64,000 nt of DNA, from NCBI GenBank assembly GCA_030549495.1, contig JAUIRK010000925.1, positions 62,001 through 126,000 on the forward strand, in the 5' to 3' direction. The notes under the pieces are model-generated. The model was not told where the DNA came from, did not search any database, and saw only the letters and a list, made by a program, of their open reading frames with translations. The DNA is from Nectonema munidae. Its lineage: Eukaryota; Nematomorpha; Nectonematoida; Nectonematidae. Below, piece after piece: positions 32,380-46,500 of the stretch (the stretch's first letter is position 1; the number at the start of each line of letters is the position of its first letter). The position numbers and the translations under genes are program-made.

Positions 32380-33770
32380 TTTTCTCACAAATAAATGAAT
32401 TTACAATAGTGATTTAAAATTTGATGAAAGAGAAATGATATATCATCCAATTTGTCTTATCCTGTTTTTCAATTTTTTCCAGAAATTAAGATGTACTCGT
32501 TTCTCGGAAGGTAAATACGCCGAATATGCTCCTACAAATTTTAATCTTAATTAAGCTTATACAATGAAATTTTTTTAAATAACCATATTCCTACATTTTC
32601 AACTCGTTTTGTTTTGATATCTTTTTTACAAATGCAAGCTGGATAATTTTCCGTTCAACGATCTTCAAGCACTTCAATTCGAAAGCGTGCGCACTTCACC
32701 CATAAATGCCGTGTTATTTGCATTGAATGAGGCGTGAAGGTTTGTGTTTTCTCTAAGCCCAAGTTTTTCATTGTCTTTCAGATATGTCTCCTGAAGAAGG
32801 TTTCAAGCAATCGTGATGAAATGCTAGTCTCCATCGCTTGAGAAAAGATGCTCCGGATTTTGGTCACTTCGCCTCCACATCGAACCAATTGAATTTTGAT
32901 GATCTAAAGTAGAACTCTGTACCGATGGGCCAGAAGTTTTCTAAAATTTTAAGAGTCGAAATGAAAAATAGTTCGCGCTCTTTGAACATATGGAATGTTA
33001 AAAAGCCTCAAGACTTTAGATAAATTTAACCACCCTTTTTCACGAAAAAAAGACATCTCTTTTCAGCTTATTTTCCATATTTACGTGTTTTGGAACGTTT
33101 ACAAACGCTGAATCGTCGTTTAAATTAAGGATATTGCAATCATTAAAATAATTTAGTTTACGGCATGAAAATTTTTAAAATGGTACTCTTGTCTAGAATA
33201 AAGTAAAATAATGAAAAATATTGAAGTTTTAATATATAAAAAAACGAAAGATCATTCAACGGTTTGAAAACACTTTTTCAAGATCAAATGCATTTCTTTT
33301 ATCAAGTTAAAACTAGGAACAAGAAGAAAAATCATAAAATAAAGATTTTTAATCTTTTTTACTGTAACTTTTAAAAAAAATTTCCCATTCTTTGTGATTT
33401 TAAATTGAACCCTTTCAAGCAGAAAGGTAAACCCATGCCCTATTTAATAATAAATCCTGCTTTACGTTGAGGGAAGGACAAAGCTAAATGATTTTTTATA
33501 TAACTTTAGTAATGCTTCAAACGAAAAATGTTGACATTTGAAATCATTTAAAAAAATTTCACCGCTGAGCAGTCAACGCACATCTGGAGTGAAAAGAAGT
33601 TAACCAAACTCAATTCATTACATTCATTCTCGGGGCTTCCTTTCCCAATATTCCCGCCTTCACTGTTCATAGTTGGATACAAGAAGCCCAAATCAGCCTC
33701 ATGTCACGTTAAGATACCTTTACCTTTAACAGATGATAATATTTACAGAGGACAGTGTGCTTAAATCAAG
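32380..33770. other. Intergenic, nothing firm
   Basis: A less AT-rich patch at 32640-32930 gives no recognisable peptide on either strand. The rest is AT-rich. Confidence 0.4.
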
Positions 33771-33776
33771 AAGACA

Positions 33777-33985
33777 CTTAACCCTATTCGTGAAGGAAGG
33801 GCTATTTCCTCAATGACAGGGGCTATTTTAGCACCCTCCTTTCTCCTTAAAATAGTGATATTTTTTAAAAAAATTTGAGTGAAACCACTAAATAATTGAT
33901 TGCGAATCGTATGCCATCATATATTTTTCATGGAAATCAATCAAACCTGTCAAAAAAATTAATCAAACTTGTTAATCAATGCCAA
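33777..33985 (+). repeat. TTAACCCTATT repeat, copy 1
   Basis: Starts TTAACCCTATTCGTGAAGG, holds GGGGCTATTTTAGC, ATTGATTGCGAAT and AATCAATCAAACCTGTC. The head matches 59.92-60.13 kb over about 200 bases. The TTAACCC start suggests another piggyBac-like non-autonomous element; the right end is not defined. Confidence 0.55.
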
Positions 33986-33989
33986 ATAT

Positions 33990-35640
33990 ATAAACTGTAG
34001 AATATATTATAAATTCCACATTTTTTCGCTTAATAATGTCTTCTTAATTTATTTAATAAATCAATTTTTGGTGATTAATTCGTCCAAAATATTTTACTTT
34101 TCAGTAAATTGCTTTCACATGTGACTTAACGCCAAATACTTTCTCTCCTTATTTTAAAATAAACTTATCCACACACAATAAATCGAACATACTCAATTTG
34201 ATTCTCAAAATATTTTTGTCACTCTAGGTTTAATTCGCGGTTACTGTTTAACTTTGATTAATTTGTGGTCAGTTATTTTTTTATCATTCTTGAACAATTT
34301 GATTCGATCTAGCAAATCGGCCTTCTCTATTTCATCACGACTGCGTTTTGACAATATATACACAGGTAATGAATACAAAATTTCAATGTGGTTAAAAATA
34401 TATTTAGTTCGGCACTGCATTACCTTTTATATATTTAAGCCCAATCGAAAAAATAATTTTCTTTCTTGAGATAAAAATGATTTTATCAATCTCATAAAAA
34501 GGAATGGAACAAATTTCTACTCAAAGCAAAACAAAAATTTTTCAATAACCTTATTCATGGCTTATGTATTATAATATATTTAATGAATAATAATAATTAA
34601 TTCAGAGATGAAATTTTTATAAAAACTCAACTAAACCGCCGACATTTCGCCCTCCTTGCTTTGATTCCTTCTTTCATTTACAAATTTATGAGACAGATAC
34701 CTCAATAGGTCCCTTATTGTTTTGCTTACATATTAGCTATAAGCTTGTAGTCTGTAGTTAAAGCTTCCTTGGTAGCTCTAATTCCATCAGAAATTCATTT
34801 TAAGCAATCTATGTTCGAAAAACTATCTTCAGAGATTTATATAACTCAGAATTTAAGCGATTTCAGAACTCTTCTATTGAAGAGAATCTCTTTGTTGATC
34901 TTGTCTTTTTTAAGAATATTGTGTTGTAGTATCAGGTGATATGAACAAATATCACTCTAAATGTTTGCTAACCAATCCTTATTCAAAAACTTGCCAATTA
35001 GAAAAAGTTTTCCACATTTATCATCTAAACTACTCTCTCATTCACTTCGAAGGAAATTTTTTTTATCAAATTCGTTTCACTTTATAGAAATTTCTTGAGA
35101 ATAGCTATGGATCCATTCGTATCAGCCATAATGCCAAATGTTCAGATCCCTTTTTTAGTCAATTGATGATTAAAATACTAATTAATCAGATAAAGGTTTA
35201 AAGAATTTGGATTCACAATGGAGAAGCTTTTTCTTTACGGTGAATATGTTTTTTGAAGATCTCATTACTAGATTTTTACACCAACTCCTAGTTCATTAAG
35301 AAAAAGGTAGATCTTCCGTGTAGACAAGTTACATACTTGTTTCTTAAAACTATATAGCTCCTCAAAGGAGTAGTATATTGACAATATAGAAGCACTTTAT
35401 TAAACATGTTACTATTTTATTTTTCTTATGATCACGCGTTCTAATGTGCCTTCAGTTTCCTTACTTCTCGCATACTTAAATATTTGTACTATTATAAAAA
35501 CTTGAAAAACTGATTCTTACCAATTCGACTGACACATTCACCCCATTTTTACACTTTAATGTCCAAAAGGAGTTCAGAAATAAAAAACATGGACGATATT
35601 GTTTTAAAAAAAACATTACTATTTTAGTATGTTTATGAGA
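33990..35640. other. Intergenic, nothing recognised
   Basis: AT-rich. The 71-codon ORF at 34254-34469 is unassigned. Confidence 0.45.
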
Positions 35641-35649
35641 TCATTTTCA

Positions 35650-36110
35650 GGCATACATCGCTAATTTTATCTTCACTTTGACAATTTTTTTTCACAGTAA
35701 TGTTAAATTTCACATCGTAATTGCAAAAAATGAGTCAAGAAATAAAATCACGAGGTTTGATATATTTCATTCAAAAGGTAGATAAATGTCTTTTGAGACA
35801 CTTTCTTAGACGTAAACCCCAAATATAATTGACACTTTTAGACTTTTCCATATCGTAATTGCTAAAACTGAGTTGAGAAATGAAATCAGCATTTTACATT
35901 TTACTTTAAGACATTTTAGCAACCTAATTGCAAAAAATTACTCCACATGGTTGAATTAGTATAAAAAATACTTTTTTTTAAATTTATTCTTAGATACAAT
36001 TTTCAGGCGTAAACCACAGATTTGATTGACACATTTAGAATTTTTGATATCCAATGAGAAAATTGAATACTGAATGAAGTCAGAATGATTGATTTAGTAA
36101 AAAAAATTTA
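35650..36110. repeat. Degenerate tandem repeat, roughly 140-bp unit
   Basis: ATCGTAATTGCAAAAAATGA at about 35717 recurs as ATCGTAATTGCTAAAACTGA near 35854, each followed by GAGAAAT-like sequence; GACGTAAACCCCAAAT and GGCGTAAACCACAGAT with ATTGACAC follow. Three decayed units at most. Confidence 0.45.
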
Positions 36111-36199
36111 CTTTATTTAAAATTTGAATAGTTATAATAACACTAAGTTATAGCTATTATAATATAAAAATTGGCATTTTATTTTGATTGACAGTTTTT

Positions 36200-37140
36200 G
36201 ACATGACAGTGTCATTCAAATACAGTGAAAATAGTATCAAAAGATGTAGTGAACGATTTTAGGAAAAGTCAAAAAGTTTGAAGGCATATAATCTATCCAA
36301 TTTTGTACAATAGATGTTAAAAGATACTGATTAAAATAAATTTTAATGTAAAGAAATTGTCTCTTAACATGAATAGGGAACATTTGGTGTACGTAGTTTT
36401 AGGAGTTAAATTGCGTTGATCATAAGAATTAGAGATCTAATTAAAGTTAAAATACTAATAAAGAAAAGTCCGAAAAGTTTATCCCTTTGAGTTTGATGAA
36501 AACGTCTTAAAACTGCTGAGTAAGGATATGCACATAAGATCTATTGACACTGAATTTGAACAAAACTTGCTACGATTAAAGATTTGAATTACTGAAGTGC
36601 GGATTAATGGCGGTTGAGCGTAGATAACAAAGTGCCAAGACATCGCCATATATTCTAACATTGCTCACAGAAACACAAAATTGAAAGGAGATTTTTTGCA
36701 CCATATTCATAATTTATCGATGGGATTCTTAACCATGTCAAGTATGCATTGGCCGTGTTTTAGTTTTTCTGGAAAACCAGCAGTCCTCTAGATCTTCCAC
36801 CTACATGAATGTTAAAATTTCCAGCATGTCTGTCCCTCACAAACTTTTAAAACTTCTTTCTCCCTATTTTGTCAACACAATACAGTTAGAAAAACAGTTT
36901 AGAAGCTCAAACCAAAAATCAAAGAAACTTAAATTTTTCAAAAAATGAATAAGACAGAATCAATTTGGGGAAAAAGTTCAGTTTGATTGCAACTTTTATC
37001 CTAATAAAAAATCACTATTTTGTGTTAAGAAGGACATATTTCTAAAAAAATTTTCTCCAAATTTAAAATTAATTTTATGAGTTAATTGAAAAAAAGAAGT
37101 ACGATTTAGAATGAGATTTCTAAAAAAAATACAATTTAAA
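36200..37140. other. Intergenic, nothing recognised
   Basis: AT-rich DNA downstream of Cdk1; the short minus ORF 36479-36661 is unassigned. Confidence 0.45.
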
Positions 37141-37142
37141 AT

Positions 37143-37148
37143 TTTATT
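37143..37148 (-). terminator. Cdk1: Cdk1 polyadenylation signal
   Basis: AATAAA on minus about 265 bases past the Cdk1 stop codon. The stretch 37413-37200 is less AT-rich than the flanks, as expected of a 3' UTR. Confidence 0.65.
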
Positions 37149-37413
37149 CAATAAAAATGGTTATTTTACAAATATTTTCTATACATTAGAGGGAGATAAA
37201 AAATAAATACATCATTATACAAATTGGTACAAAAGGCATGCAGCAGGTAATAAAAAATATACAAAAGATACAAATGTGATTGGAGTGCACTTGATAGAAG
37301 AAGATATCCTCAAACTTGGAGAGAAAAGCACATCTTCGAGTTTGGGCGCAAAAGACACGCAAATGCTGGCGACTACTGTAGCAAATGCGTGAGTGCGAGT
37401 TGAAAGCGATTCC

Positions 37414-37515
37414 CTACAACGATGAGTACTTTTCTTTGTCTAAGTCGTCGAAGTAGGAGTGAAGCAGCGCTTCTTTTGCAGAAATTCTATGTTCAGGGTC
37501 GTAGACCAGAGTTTT
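37414..37515 (-). CDS. Cdk1: Cdk1 exon 7 (C-terminus)
   Basis: Acceptor TTTTTAAATAG/AAAACTC. Encodes [33 protein letters not shown] and TAG: the YDP..RISAK..L.H.YF motif is the end of the kinase domain. The last residues differ between species, as usual. Confidence 0.95.
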   Translation of the reverse strand, partial: KTLVYDPEHRISAKEALLHSYFDDLDKEKYSSL

Positions 37516-40500
37516 CTATTTAAAAAAAAACGGAAATTACAAATCACGTGCAAGATTACCCGGCAAAAAAGGATTTTAAGGACCATATGTGCCTATTCGT
37601 ATAATTCACCTTCATAATGGGACAGTTAGTGTTATTTTTAAATAATGATTAAAAGTTCATATTCAATTTTTTCTGCGAGTAAAAAATTATTTTACATTTT
37701 AATACTTTCAGAAATTTTATAAAAACTTTTTCTGAATAATCTTCTACATTTAGGTACCTTTTACAACATTATTATTATATGCTAAAAATATTTTGGTGAT
37801 AAAAAAATAAATAAAATAATGATGGAAAAAATTTATTTCATGATTACAACAAAAATGCCTGCTTATAAATATGTCACTCCTAAATTCGCTCCCATTCTTT
37901 CTAACTTTCTTGCATCATTCATCACCCAATCACAAATGTCGTGAAATTATAGAAGTTCAGCTATTTCGCAGTATAAAATATAAAAAAATGGAAAAATACC
38001 TTATATTATTCGATACACTTGTCTCTTAATCCATTTCCACGATGGTAGAAATTTTTTTTTAAAAAAAGTAAGGCATACCTTCATTAATTAGATCTGCAAA
38101 ATGGGGAAATGAAATTTTTGAAAATTAAAAGAGGTAACATTTGAAAAAGGTCTGATGGTGTGACTGTTATTCTTCGTCGCCCCATAGAAAAACACTGATT
38201 GACAAAGACATCAATATCTATATGTAATTACACGTTCGATTATCAATTTTCCGTCATTACACAGATGATAGGGATGAAAGGAGGCGAAGTCCAAGCCAGG
38301 ACTACTAGGTGAAGACCATATGTCTTTGCAAATAGGCCATCTGCGGATCTCTTACTTTTTCCTTTTTGAAGTTTAATTTTAAGCTTTCCGTACATTTAAG
38401 AAAAACGCGTTTTTGTTTCATTTTATTTATAAACATAAAAAGCCTGTTTCTTTCAATTTATAGAGAAAAATGATTGACTTTTTGGTATAAAAAAAATTCC
38501 AACTAATTTTGCATGAGTTAATTTTTGCCTCCAATTGAATAAACTCACAGATTCACTATAAAAATATTTTTTATCTTCGTTAGACTTTTAGAATTTAACT
38601 TTATAAAAAAATATTTTTTTAATGGGTATAAATTTTTTTAAATGGGAACACTAACATTGAAAGCGTATGAATTAAGTTTTGGAAATTAATTAATTTCATT
38701 TTATTATTTAGTTTTATAAGTTCTAGGATAATTGGCCCCTAGAATAACTGCCCACGATAAATAAAATTATTTTTAAAAAAATTTAAATATTCAAAAAGTA
38801 GTAAAAAGAATGTTAAAACCCTTTAAAAATAAAAAAAATATACAATTTCAAATTTTAAGCTATTCGATTTCATCCTAATTAATCACATCAGAAAAACTAG
38901 CTCTAAAATTAATCATATGGTAAACACTAACTCTAAAGTTAATCACATCAGAAAAACTAACTTTAAGATTAATCATATGGTAAACACTAACTCTAAAGTT
39001 AATCACATCAGAAAAACTAACTCTAAGATTAATCATATGGTAAACACTAACTCTAAAGTTAATCACATCAGAAAAACTAACTCTAAGATTAATCATATGG
39101 TAAACACTAACTCTAAAGTTAATCACATCAGAAAAACTAACTCTAAGATTAATCATATCGTAAATCATCCTAGGGGGAAATTGTCTAGGGCAATTAAACA
39201 CATCTAGTTTAGCAAAAGTTTCAAGAACAATACAGCTTTTCAGTACCTCCTAAGCGTAAGCGTTTTCAAGATTTAAATATCAGAATAGCAAGGAATTGTC
39301 CTGGTGGCGATTATTTTAGGGCGCTATGTCCTGTTATGCCAAATTAGAACTGGATTCAGGAATCTCAGAGGTTAACTTTATTACAAATTTCAGGATAAGT
39401 GGACTTTTATATCAAAAATGCGAAGTAAGAGTATAATCACAGGATTCAGTGTTTTGTTAAAACGAAACTTTAACACTCGGATAACACAAAAATATGTTGC
39501 ATTTAACTGAAAGATATACTTATTTTAAAATCTGTTTTTTTAAAAAAAACAAAAAAAAAACAATTTTAATCTAATTTTTATTTAATAGATTTAATAAATA
39601 TATCGGGGCAGTTGTCTGGAGATAATTACCACACATTTAAAAAAAAAAGTATCTTTAAAATTGCTTTTTAAGATAACTTGAAAGGCTGAGATAAAAACTT
39701 CAAAAACTAAAAGTTACACAGTCTAGGCTGTTTAAGCGAGACAGGCCGAGGCCTAGTTTAAGTGGCTCACTTAAGGAGATAGCCATAAAAATTGGTGATC
39801 TTTTTATGTAAAATTTGTTCAATTGTGTCATACATTGTTCAAAACAAGTAGAAAATTAAGCATCAAAGGAAAAAAGTTTGAAAATTTTTTAAAGGATAAA
39901 AATAACTAATAATAAATAGATGACTATGAGATATTTTTTCAAACTCATGGTAGTTGTGTTATTTTGTTATTTCCACAACCCCAAATAACAAACATCTCAT
40001 GATAAGACGCAAAATGTTTTAATTGTTCGAGAAATTCTAAGGCTTAACAAAATGAACAAACTCATGCTTCTTATTTGTCAACTCCACTCCTGTTACATCT
40101 TCAAGATTATCAACATCATCATCATTACTATCATCATCAAGACAGAGGAATTTTTGTGCAGGCTGATTCCCAACAATTAAAGGTTTTGAGGTATGGGAAT
40201 CTTTATAAATTTGTCTAAGTTCTTTATTACCGTATATAAACAACTCTTTGGCGAGTGTGAGTATTGAGACGGACATATAACTTTCAATTCATCTTTCTTC
40301 ACTTCCTTCAGAACAATGAAACTCATATAAACTTTTCAAGTCACAAAACGTGATTTTATTTGATAAAAAAATGATCATATTTATTTTAATGTAAACTGAT
40401 TCTAATAAAAACAAGAATAAAAGACTGAAGGAAATTTATAGAACAACATCACCTGAAAAGAACAAAAATGTTTGATCAACAGAATCCAAATTTTTAAAAG

Positions 40501-43500
40501 GAGTAGAAATCAAGTATAAATTTGTAGTAGACTACAGGAACAAAAACTTTGAAAAAACACGAATGTTGATTATTATTCAAATCAAAAGCAATAAGCATGA
40601 TCAAGTTCTTTGCTTTTATCTGTCGTTCTTCAGTTACGGCTTGGTTGCGTTCGACAAGTTCTTATAGAATCAAAACGAAATAAGAGATATAAGAAATTAT
40701 TCGGATGTGATTTTTATTGGATTTATTGGGAATGAAGGCGCGCTTGCTCTCTTATAAAGGTGGTGCTTCAAAAGATTAAAACGAATGAGATAAAGTAGCT
40801 CCCATATATGCTGTAATTACTGCCACTGAAGACAAATTTTCGTTTTTAAAAGGCAATGAAAAAAAAATAATGAATTTCGAACTTTAAGAAATTTTAGTGG
40901 GAAAACGTGATGCCTTGTCCAGTCAATTCGTCAAAATAGTGCAAAAGCACTCCAGGATATATTTGGCGCCATAAATAATATAACACTAACGATGTGATCA
41001 ATGTGCAACGCTGGTGTCCAAAGCAATGTGAGTTTCGCTCTTAGCATGAAAAATATTGAATTTTGATATTTATGTAAAACTGAATATTTTATCAAAAAAT
41101 CAATATAAATAAAATCCAGTGTCTATATAATTTCTCAAGATGTTTCAGGCTTTCAAGCTACGCTAAAAATATTTTTGTTAGAGTATGAAACATGTTAGTT
41201 AGAAGAGAACATTACGAGTCATACAGGCAAGCAAATGATCTAATTTGAAAACACTTAATTCATACACGCTTCAAAAGAATAGTGCTTCCATTTTGAAGTT
41301 TATTATTTCATTTCAAAATTTAATATTCCCATTTCTTCACTTATTAATCGCATGTTGAAGTTAAAGGGGCATACAAGAGCATAGATAGACAAACTCACAA
41401 ACCACTGTTTTTTGATCCACAGAAATGTGGATGCCGGTCTAACTCCATATTGCAGAATGAGGCGTAGAGCATGCAAGGAAGTATGAATTAAAGAGAAATA
41501 TTGATTTTTGTGCATGAAGTTGACCCATTTACTGAACACATAGTTTTAAATGAGACCATTTTCGCTGACAATCGGTCTTATCAAACAAAATTGTTCACTG
41601 TTTAAATAAAGAGAAGCTTTACTTGCAACAGATCCATGCCTTTGGCGTCCAACTTCTTCATGACAGAGGGCAACACGTTGCTACGCCAGTTCGGAAAAGA
41701 TGGCTTGAATTCAGGAAGCTCGCGAACTCCATCCCACAAGTCGTTTGTTGGTGTGGACAGGATTCTATCCAAAAAAAATGGTTCACACGATGCAAAGTTA
41801 TTCAGCGCAAAACGAGCGAATTCTAGACTTATTTTCATTTTTCCCAATTTCATATTTTTTCCTCTCGAAACAAAGAAATCGTAGAATTGGGAAGAAATTA
41901 TATTAATTTTTTTGTTGAATATTTTTGAATTACACAAAACTTGACATAGTAATTTTCTTTAGAGACAGCATAATGAGGATTTTACCAGAAAAAGAGGACG
42001 AAATTAAGTAATTTGGCATAAAATTGCATAGGTGTGGATAAGAGGAACAAATCACGTATGCACAAGAAGATAACGAGTTAATTGAAAGCATAGTAGCTTG
42101 TTACTCATCATGTTAACTATAATAATAATAATTAGTATAAAAGAAGCTAGAAATCTTTAAAGTGGATATTGAAACAGGTCGTTTACTGCACTTTGAAAAA
42201 CTAAGAGAATTTAAAGACGCGTGCATGGCAAGTACTCCGCTGAACATTTTGATCTACAGAAGTTAACAGGCTTCACATCTAATCTCCTGCAGTCATTCAA
42301 AGCATGCGTTGGGGAATTTTGTCAGCACGCTAGTCTTTTTACATTCAAACGAGTATGCTGTGGACAAAGTCAACCTGAGTTCCACCCTCGGTGTTTCTAT
42401 CAAAGATTTTGAGATAGAAGTTGCTGACCTGAAGGCCTCAAATATGTGGATGAACAAGTACACACAAATGGACAGACATGAAAAAACTTCAACCCACAGG
42501 GTCTTGCCGTATTGACCTTGTTTGGCTCTACATATGCAGGTGAGCAGTCCTTCTCACACCTGAAAAACACCAAGACCAACCTGCGGTCACGTTTAACAGA
42601 TGGAAGCCTAAACGCCTGCATGAAGCTGCACCGCACTAGAAGTCGCAAATAGTAAGAAGTACTTTGCTTATTAATAAATAACTTCGATAGAACAATGTTG
42701 TTTAAAATAAATTCAGTCTTATATTATACTCTAAAACTGTTGGTCTTCTTTTTCCATTTAGTTGTAATCAGTATTTAAAAATATATATGGCTCTCAGAGG
42801 ATTAGATTTTAAAATATGTGTTTTTTTTTTGCTCTTTTAGTTAAAAAGGTTCCCGACCCCTGGTCTAGATGCCTCGCTTTGCACTACAAAGATATTGATT
42901 TCTTATTTACGAAGCCTTCAAGATTTCCTTGAGCTTATTGATTCTTAAGAAAAGTATTCTTTTAATTTTTCTATTTATTCAGAGTGTCCAGCCAAGTATA
43001 ATGAAAAACTAGGATTTTTTAAATGAAAAACAAAGAAGAAACTAGGAAAAAGTAGAAAAATTCAAAAAGAATCATGATATGGCAAATATATCTTATTTTC
43101 ACATAGTATTAAATGAACAATTATATTAATGTTAGGGTAAAATATAACATTATTTTTCATCTCTAATTCAGAATCACACTGAACTAATTTTAAATATCTA
43201 TTGTGAACTGAGAGTAAAGATTAATGAGCACATATGCTAAAATATAAAAATAAAAAAACAATTTTATTAAAAATAAACTGAATAAAAAAAATAAAGCATT
43301 AAAAATTGCAATCAGAAAGTGTACGCTTAAAATTCACTTTCACTTTTTAGAAATGAATTTATTAATCGCATTCTTTTCCTCCCAATATCATTTCTATCTT
43401 CAATGCATTTGTGCATAGCATTTGTTACCTTCTGAAGATTTTCTTTTGCAACACATAAGAGGCCCTGACTAATATTCATCTTTTTAAAAAATTTTGATTT

Positions 43501-46500
43501 TAAAGCTTCAGCTAATCTTCTATTGACTTCTTCGAAAATTGATTACCCTTTTCCATCTCTGTCTTGAGTTCTAACTCTCTCTTTTTAACATATTTTTTTC
43601 TTTCATCAAGATTGCGTTTATTTTCTTGCGGTTTTTCAATCCTTTCTTTTCTTTCTTGTTCCTGAATAGCTAATTCCTTTTTTTTTCTTCTCTGACAAAA
43701 CCTCTTCTTGCCTTTCAGCTTCTCGCCTTTTTCAAACTTTTGATGTGCCTGTCTTACTGCAGTCAGAAGATCTTTAGTTATTACGATATCTGTGACTTGT
43801 CTATGCATCCTAACAGCATCTTTTGTAAATCTTAGCTCATTAACTGACTCATCAGACAAAAGAGATCTCTCAGAAGTGAGCAACTTTTTGCTCACAAAAA
43901 GGCTTCTTTCTACATCCGCATTTCCATGTGAGATGCATAGACAAGTCATGACAACTTTTTTCAAATTAGCATACTTAATCTCACCACTGGCATTCTTAAA
44001 GTTAAAAATAGCATTCCAGTAGTGATCTATTCTGATTAATCGGCAATCTTTGCTGTACACCAAACTTTTATCAATATGCTCTAACCTGTATATTTTCCAT
44101 TCATCGGTAATAGACACGAGAATCTTTTATAGATGGCAATGCTAAGCAGAGTTTTCTCAAAAAACATTGATCTTTGTCTTGATTTCTAACTTCGGGGTGA
44201 AGGCATTGAACACATTTGATAATTGTGTTATTTAAAGGTAGTTTTATTTGAAGATAGGAACTGACTGATTGGTAGAATTTTCTTACATAAATGACTTACA
44301 TAAATTTTCATTTAACATGTTTTCATCTAAACCTCAAAAGATCTTCTGAGATTCTGCACCCATTTCGATTTCTTCAAGTCAACCAAATTTTTGTTGTCAA
44401 AAACAGCAATCTATTGAAGTTGTTTTCCTGCCATACTCACAACTATATCATTCTTAACAAACCTGTTGAGAAAAGTTCTCAACAATGACGACAATTCTTC
44501 ATACAGTAAATGAATCATAGGCTCTTTCTTCTGAAATTTTTCAAGAAATGAATCAAATAAAGATCCAACACATACCAGAAAATGAATTTGTGCAAGACAT
44601 TCTTTGCTAGTAAGAAGCTGGCAAATTCTTTGGTATCTGGTGTTCCGCTTCAGTTGTACAATTGTACGATCTTGCGTACTCTTTTTAGGAAGTTCAGTTA
44701 GAAAGTAATTATGAAGAGGTTTCCAATGTTTGAGAAAACACTCTAATGCTGGTACAAGTATCAGCCACCGACACTGTACATGGCGATGGAAATATTCTTC
44801 ATTTTGAGCACGATCCTTCAGAATACCGCTGTAGTCCTCTCTTTGAGTGATATGAGTCTTGAACCACTGAAAAACATCAACGGCTAATTATTCAGCATTT
44901 TCACCGTAAACATGAAGACCTTTCCTGAAAGAGTTGTGCAATGTGCATGGAACAAAAGGTATTACTCCTGGAAACTGAGCTGCCTTCAGATGACTTTGCA
45001 CAGCGCTCCATATGGATTTATTTACATTTGGGCCATCGCTACCTAAAAATATCATCTAGGCTAATGGTATTTCAAAACTATTTTCTGTTAACGCATCTAT
45101 AAGAGCATTACTTAAAGTTACAGCTTTCGCATGTCCAAACATAAGACTTTTCAAAAACATTGTACTTACTTCACCTTTATGGTAATTTCAAAATCGAATA
45201 AGCAAATCACACTGTTTCTTGTATTGAGCATTGCCGGTTTCATCAAAGTGGATTGAAAAGGACACTGTGATTCCCTTATTTTAGCAGTAAATTCTTTTTG
45301 AAAATATAGTCCAAGATCATCTGATATCAGATATGAGACCTTTGATTTGCTCAAAGTAAATTTTTTCGAAATGGCTCCTGGAAACATTGATTTAAATAGT
45401 CCAGCAATACGTTCGCATGATCTGAAAGAGTAATCCTCAACAGCAACCTGCTTGTTTGTATTAACTTCTTGACAGGTTGACAACAACAATTTTTGCTTAC
45501 GATGAGAAAGTCTTTCTTTGTGTTTTCGACTATCAGCATGACCAATGAGTTGTGTAGCTCCAGTAGTTGAACATGAAATGCTTTTTTACCATAAAAGACA
45601 TAAACCAACAAAATTAACGTATCTTTCTTACACCATTTAGACAACAGTTGACCATTATTGTCATGTCTAGTGAGCCAAGCATTGTTAAATTTGGTTTTTC
45701 CACTATATTTATTAAAATTAGTAATTGATCTAACAATATTATTTCTAAAAAAAATTGTAGATTAAAAGTTTTCTTAAAAATTTGTAATTGTTTAGTAAAG
45801 AATAAAAAGACTGTAAACTTCCTATTAAATGAATAGATAAATAAATATAATAAATGGAATTTTATTGTAATATTAGGTTTAAAAAACCTGTTGAAAATTG
45901 AATGAAAAATCTTCATTTATTAAATTTTTTATATAAATTAAAAAAAATCTTATTTAGTATTGATATAAAATAAATCAAAAGTAGAAAGAAATATCAAAAA
46001 TTATATATACAAATTCAAACATATAAAAAGTATATATGAAAATTAAATAAAATATAATTTATAAAATTTAGCTAATATTTTAGCCTGGAAAATTTGTAGG
46101 GCTTATTTTTATTTTAAATTTTTAGAAAAATTCAAAATTTTACATTCAAAAGAAACAAAATTTCCTTGATGATATTTAGTTTAGGGTGTCATCAAGATTT
46201 GAACCCGAGAGCTTAGAATCTACATCCAACAATTTAGGCACCTATGACCAGCAGCTAAATATTTTATAATACCTATTTTCTAACTAAAATACTAAAATAC
46301 AATAAAAATATAAGAAATATAACCGAACTTAAAAAATTTTTAATCAAAAAATAAACAAAACTAAATATATTGACAAAATAAACAACAAAATTATAAACTA
46401 AAAAGTATCTAACTAAAATTTCGAAAATAAACTGTTAAATTTTGGCGAGTAAAATGCTCATACATATGTACTTGAACATTCACACAAATTTATCAAGACA

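Noticed and set aside
38881-39165. CRISPR-like regularly spaced repeat
   Set aside because: The halves are all similar to each other, there are no unique spacers, and the context is a eukaryotic intron: a minisatellite.
41623-41884. Plus-strand ORFs of 67 and 82 codons
   Set aside because: Antisense shadows of Cdk1 exon 6.
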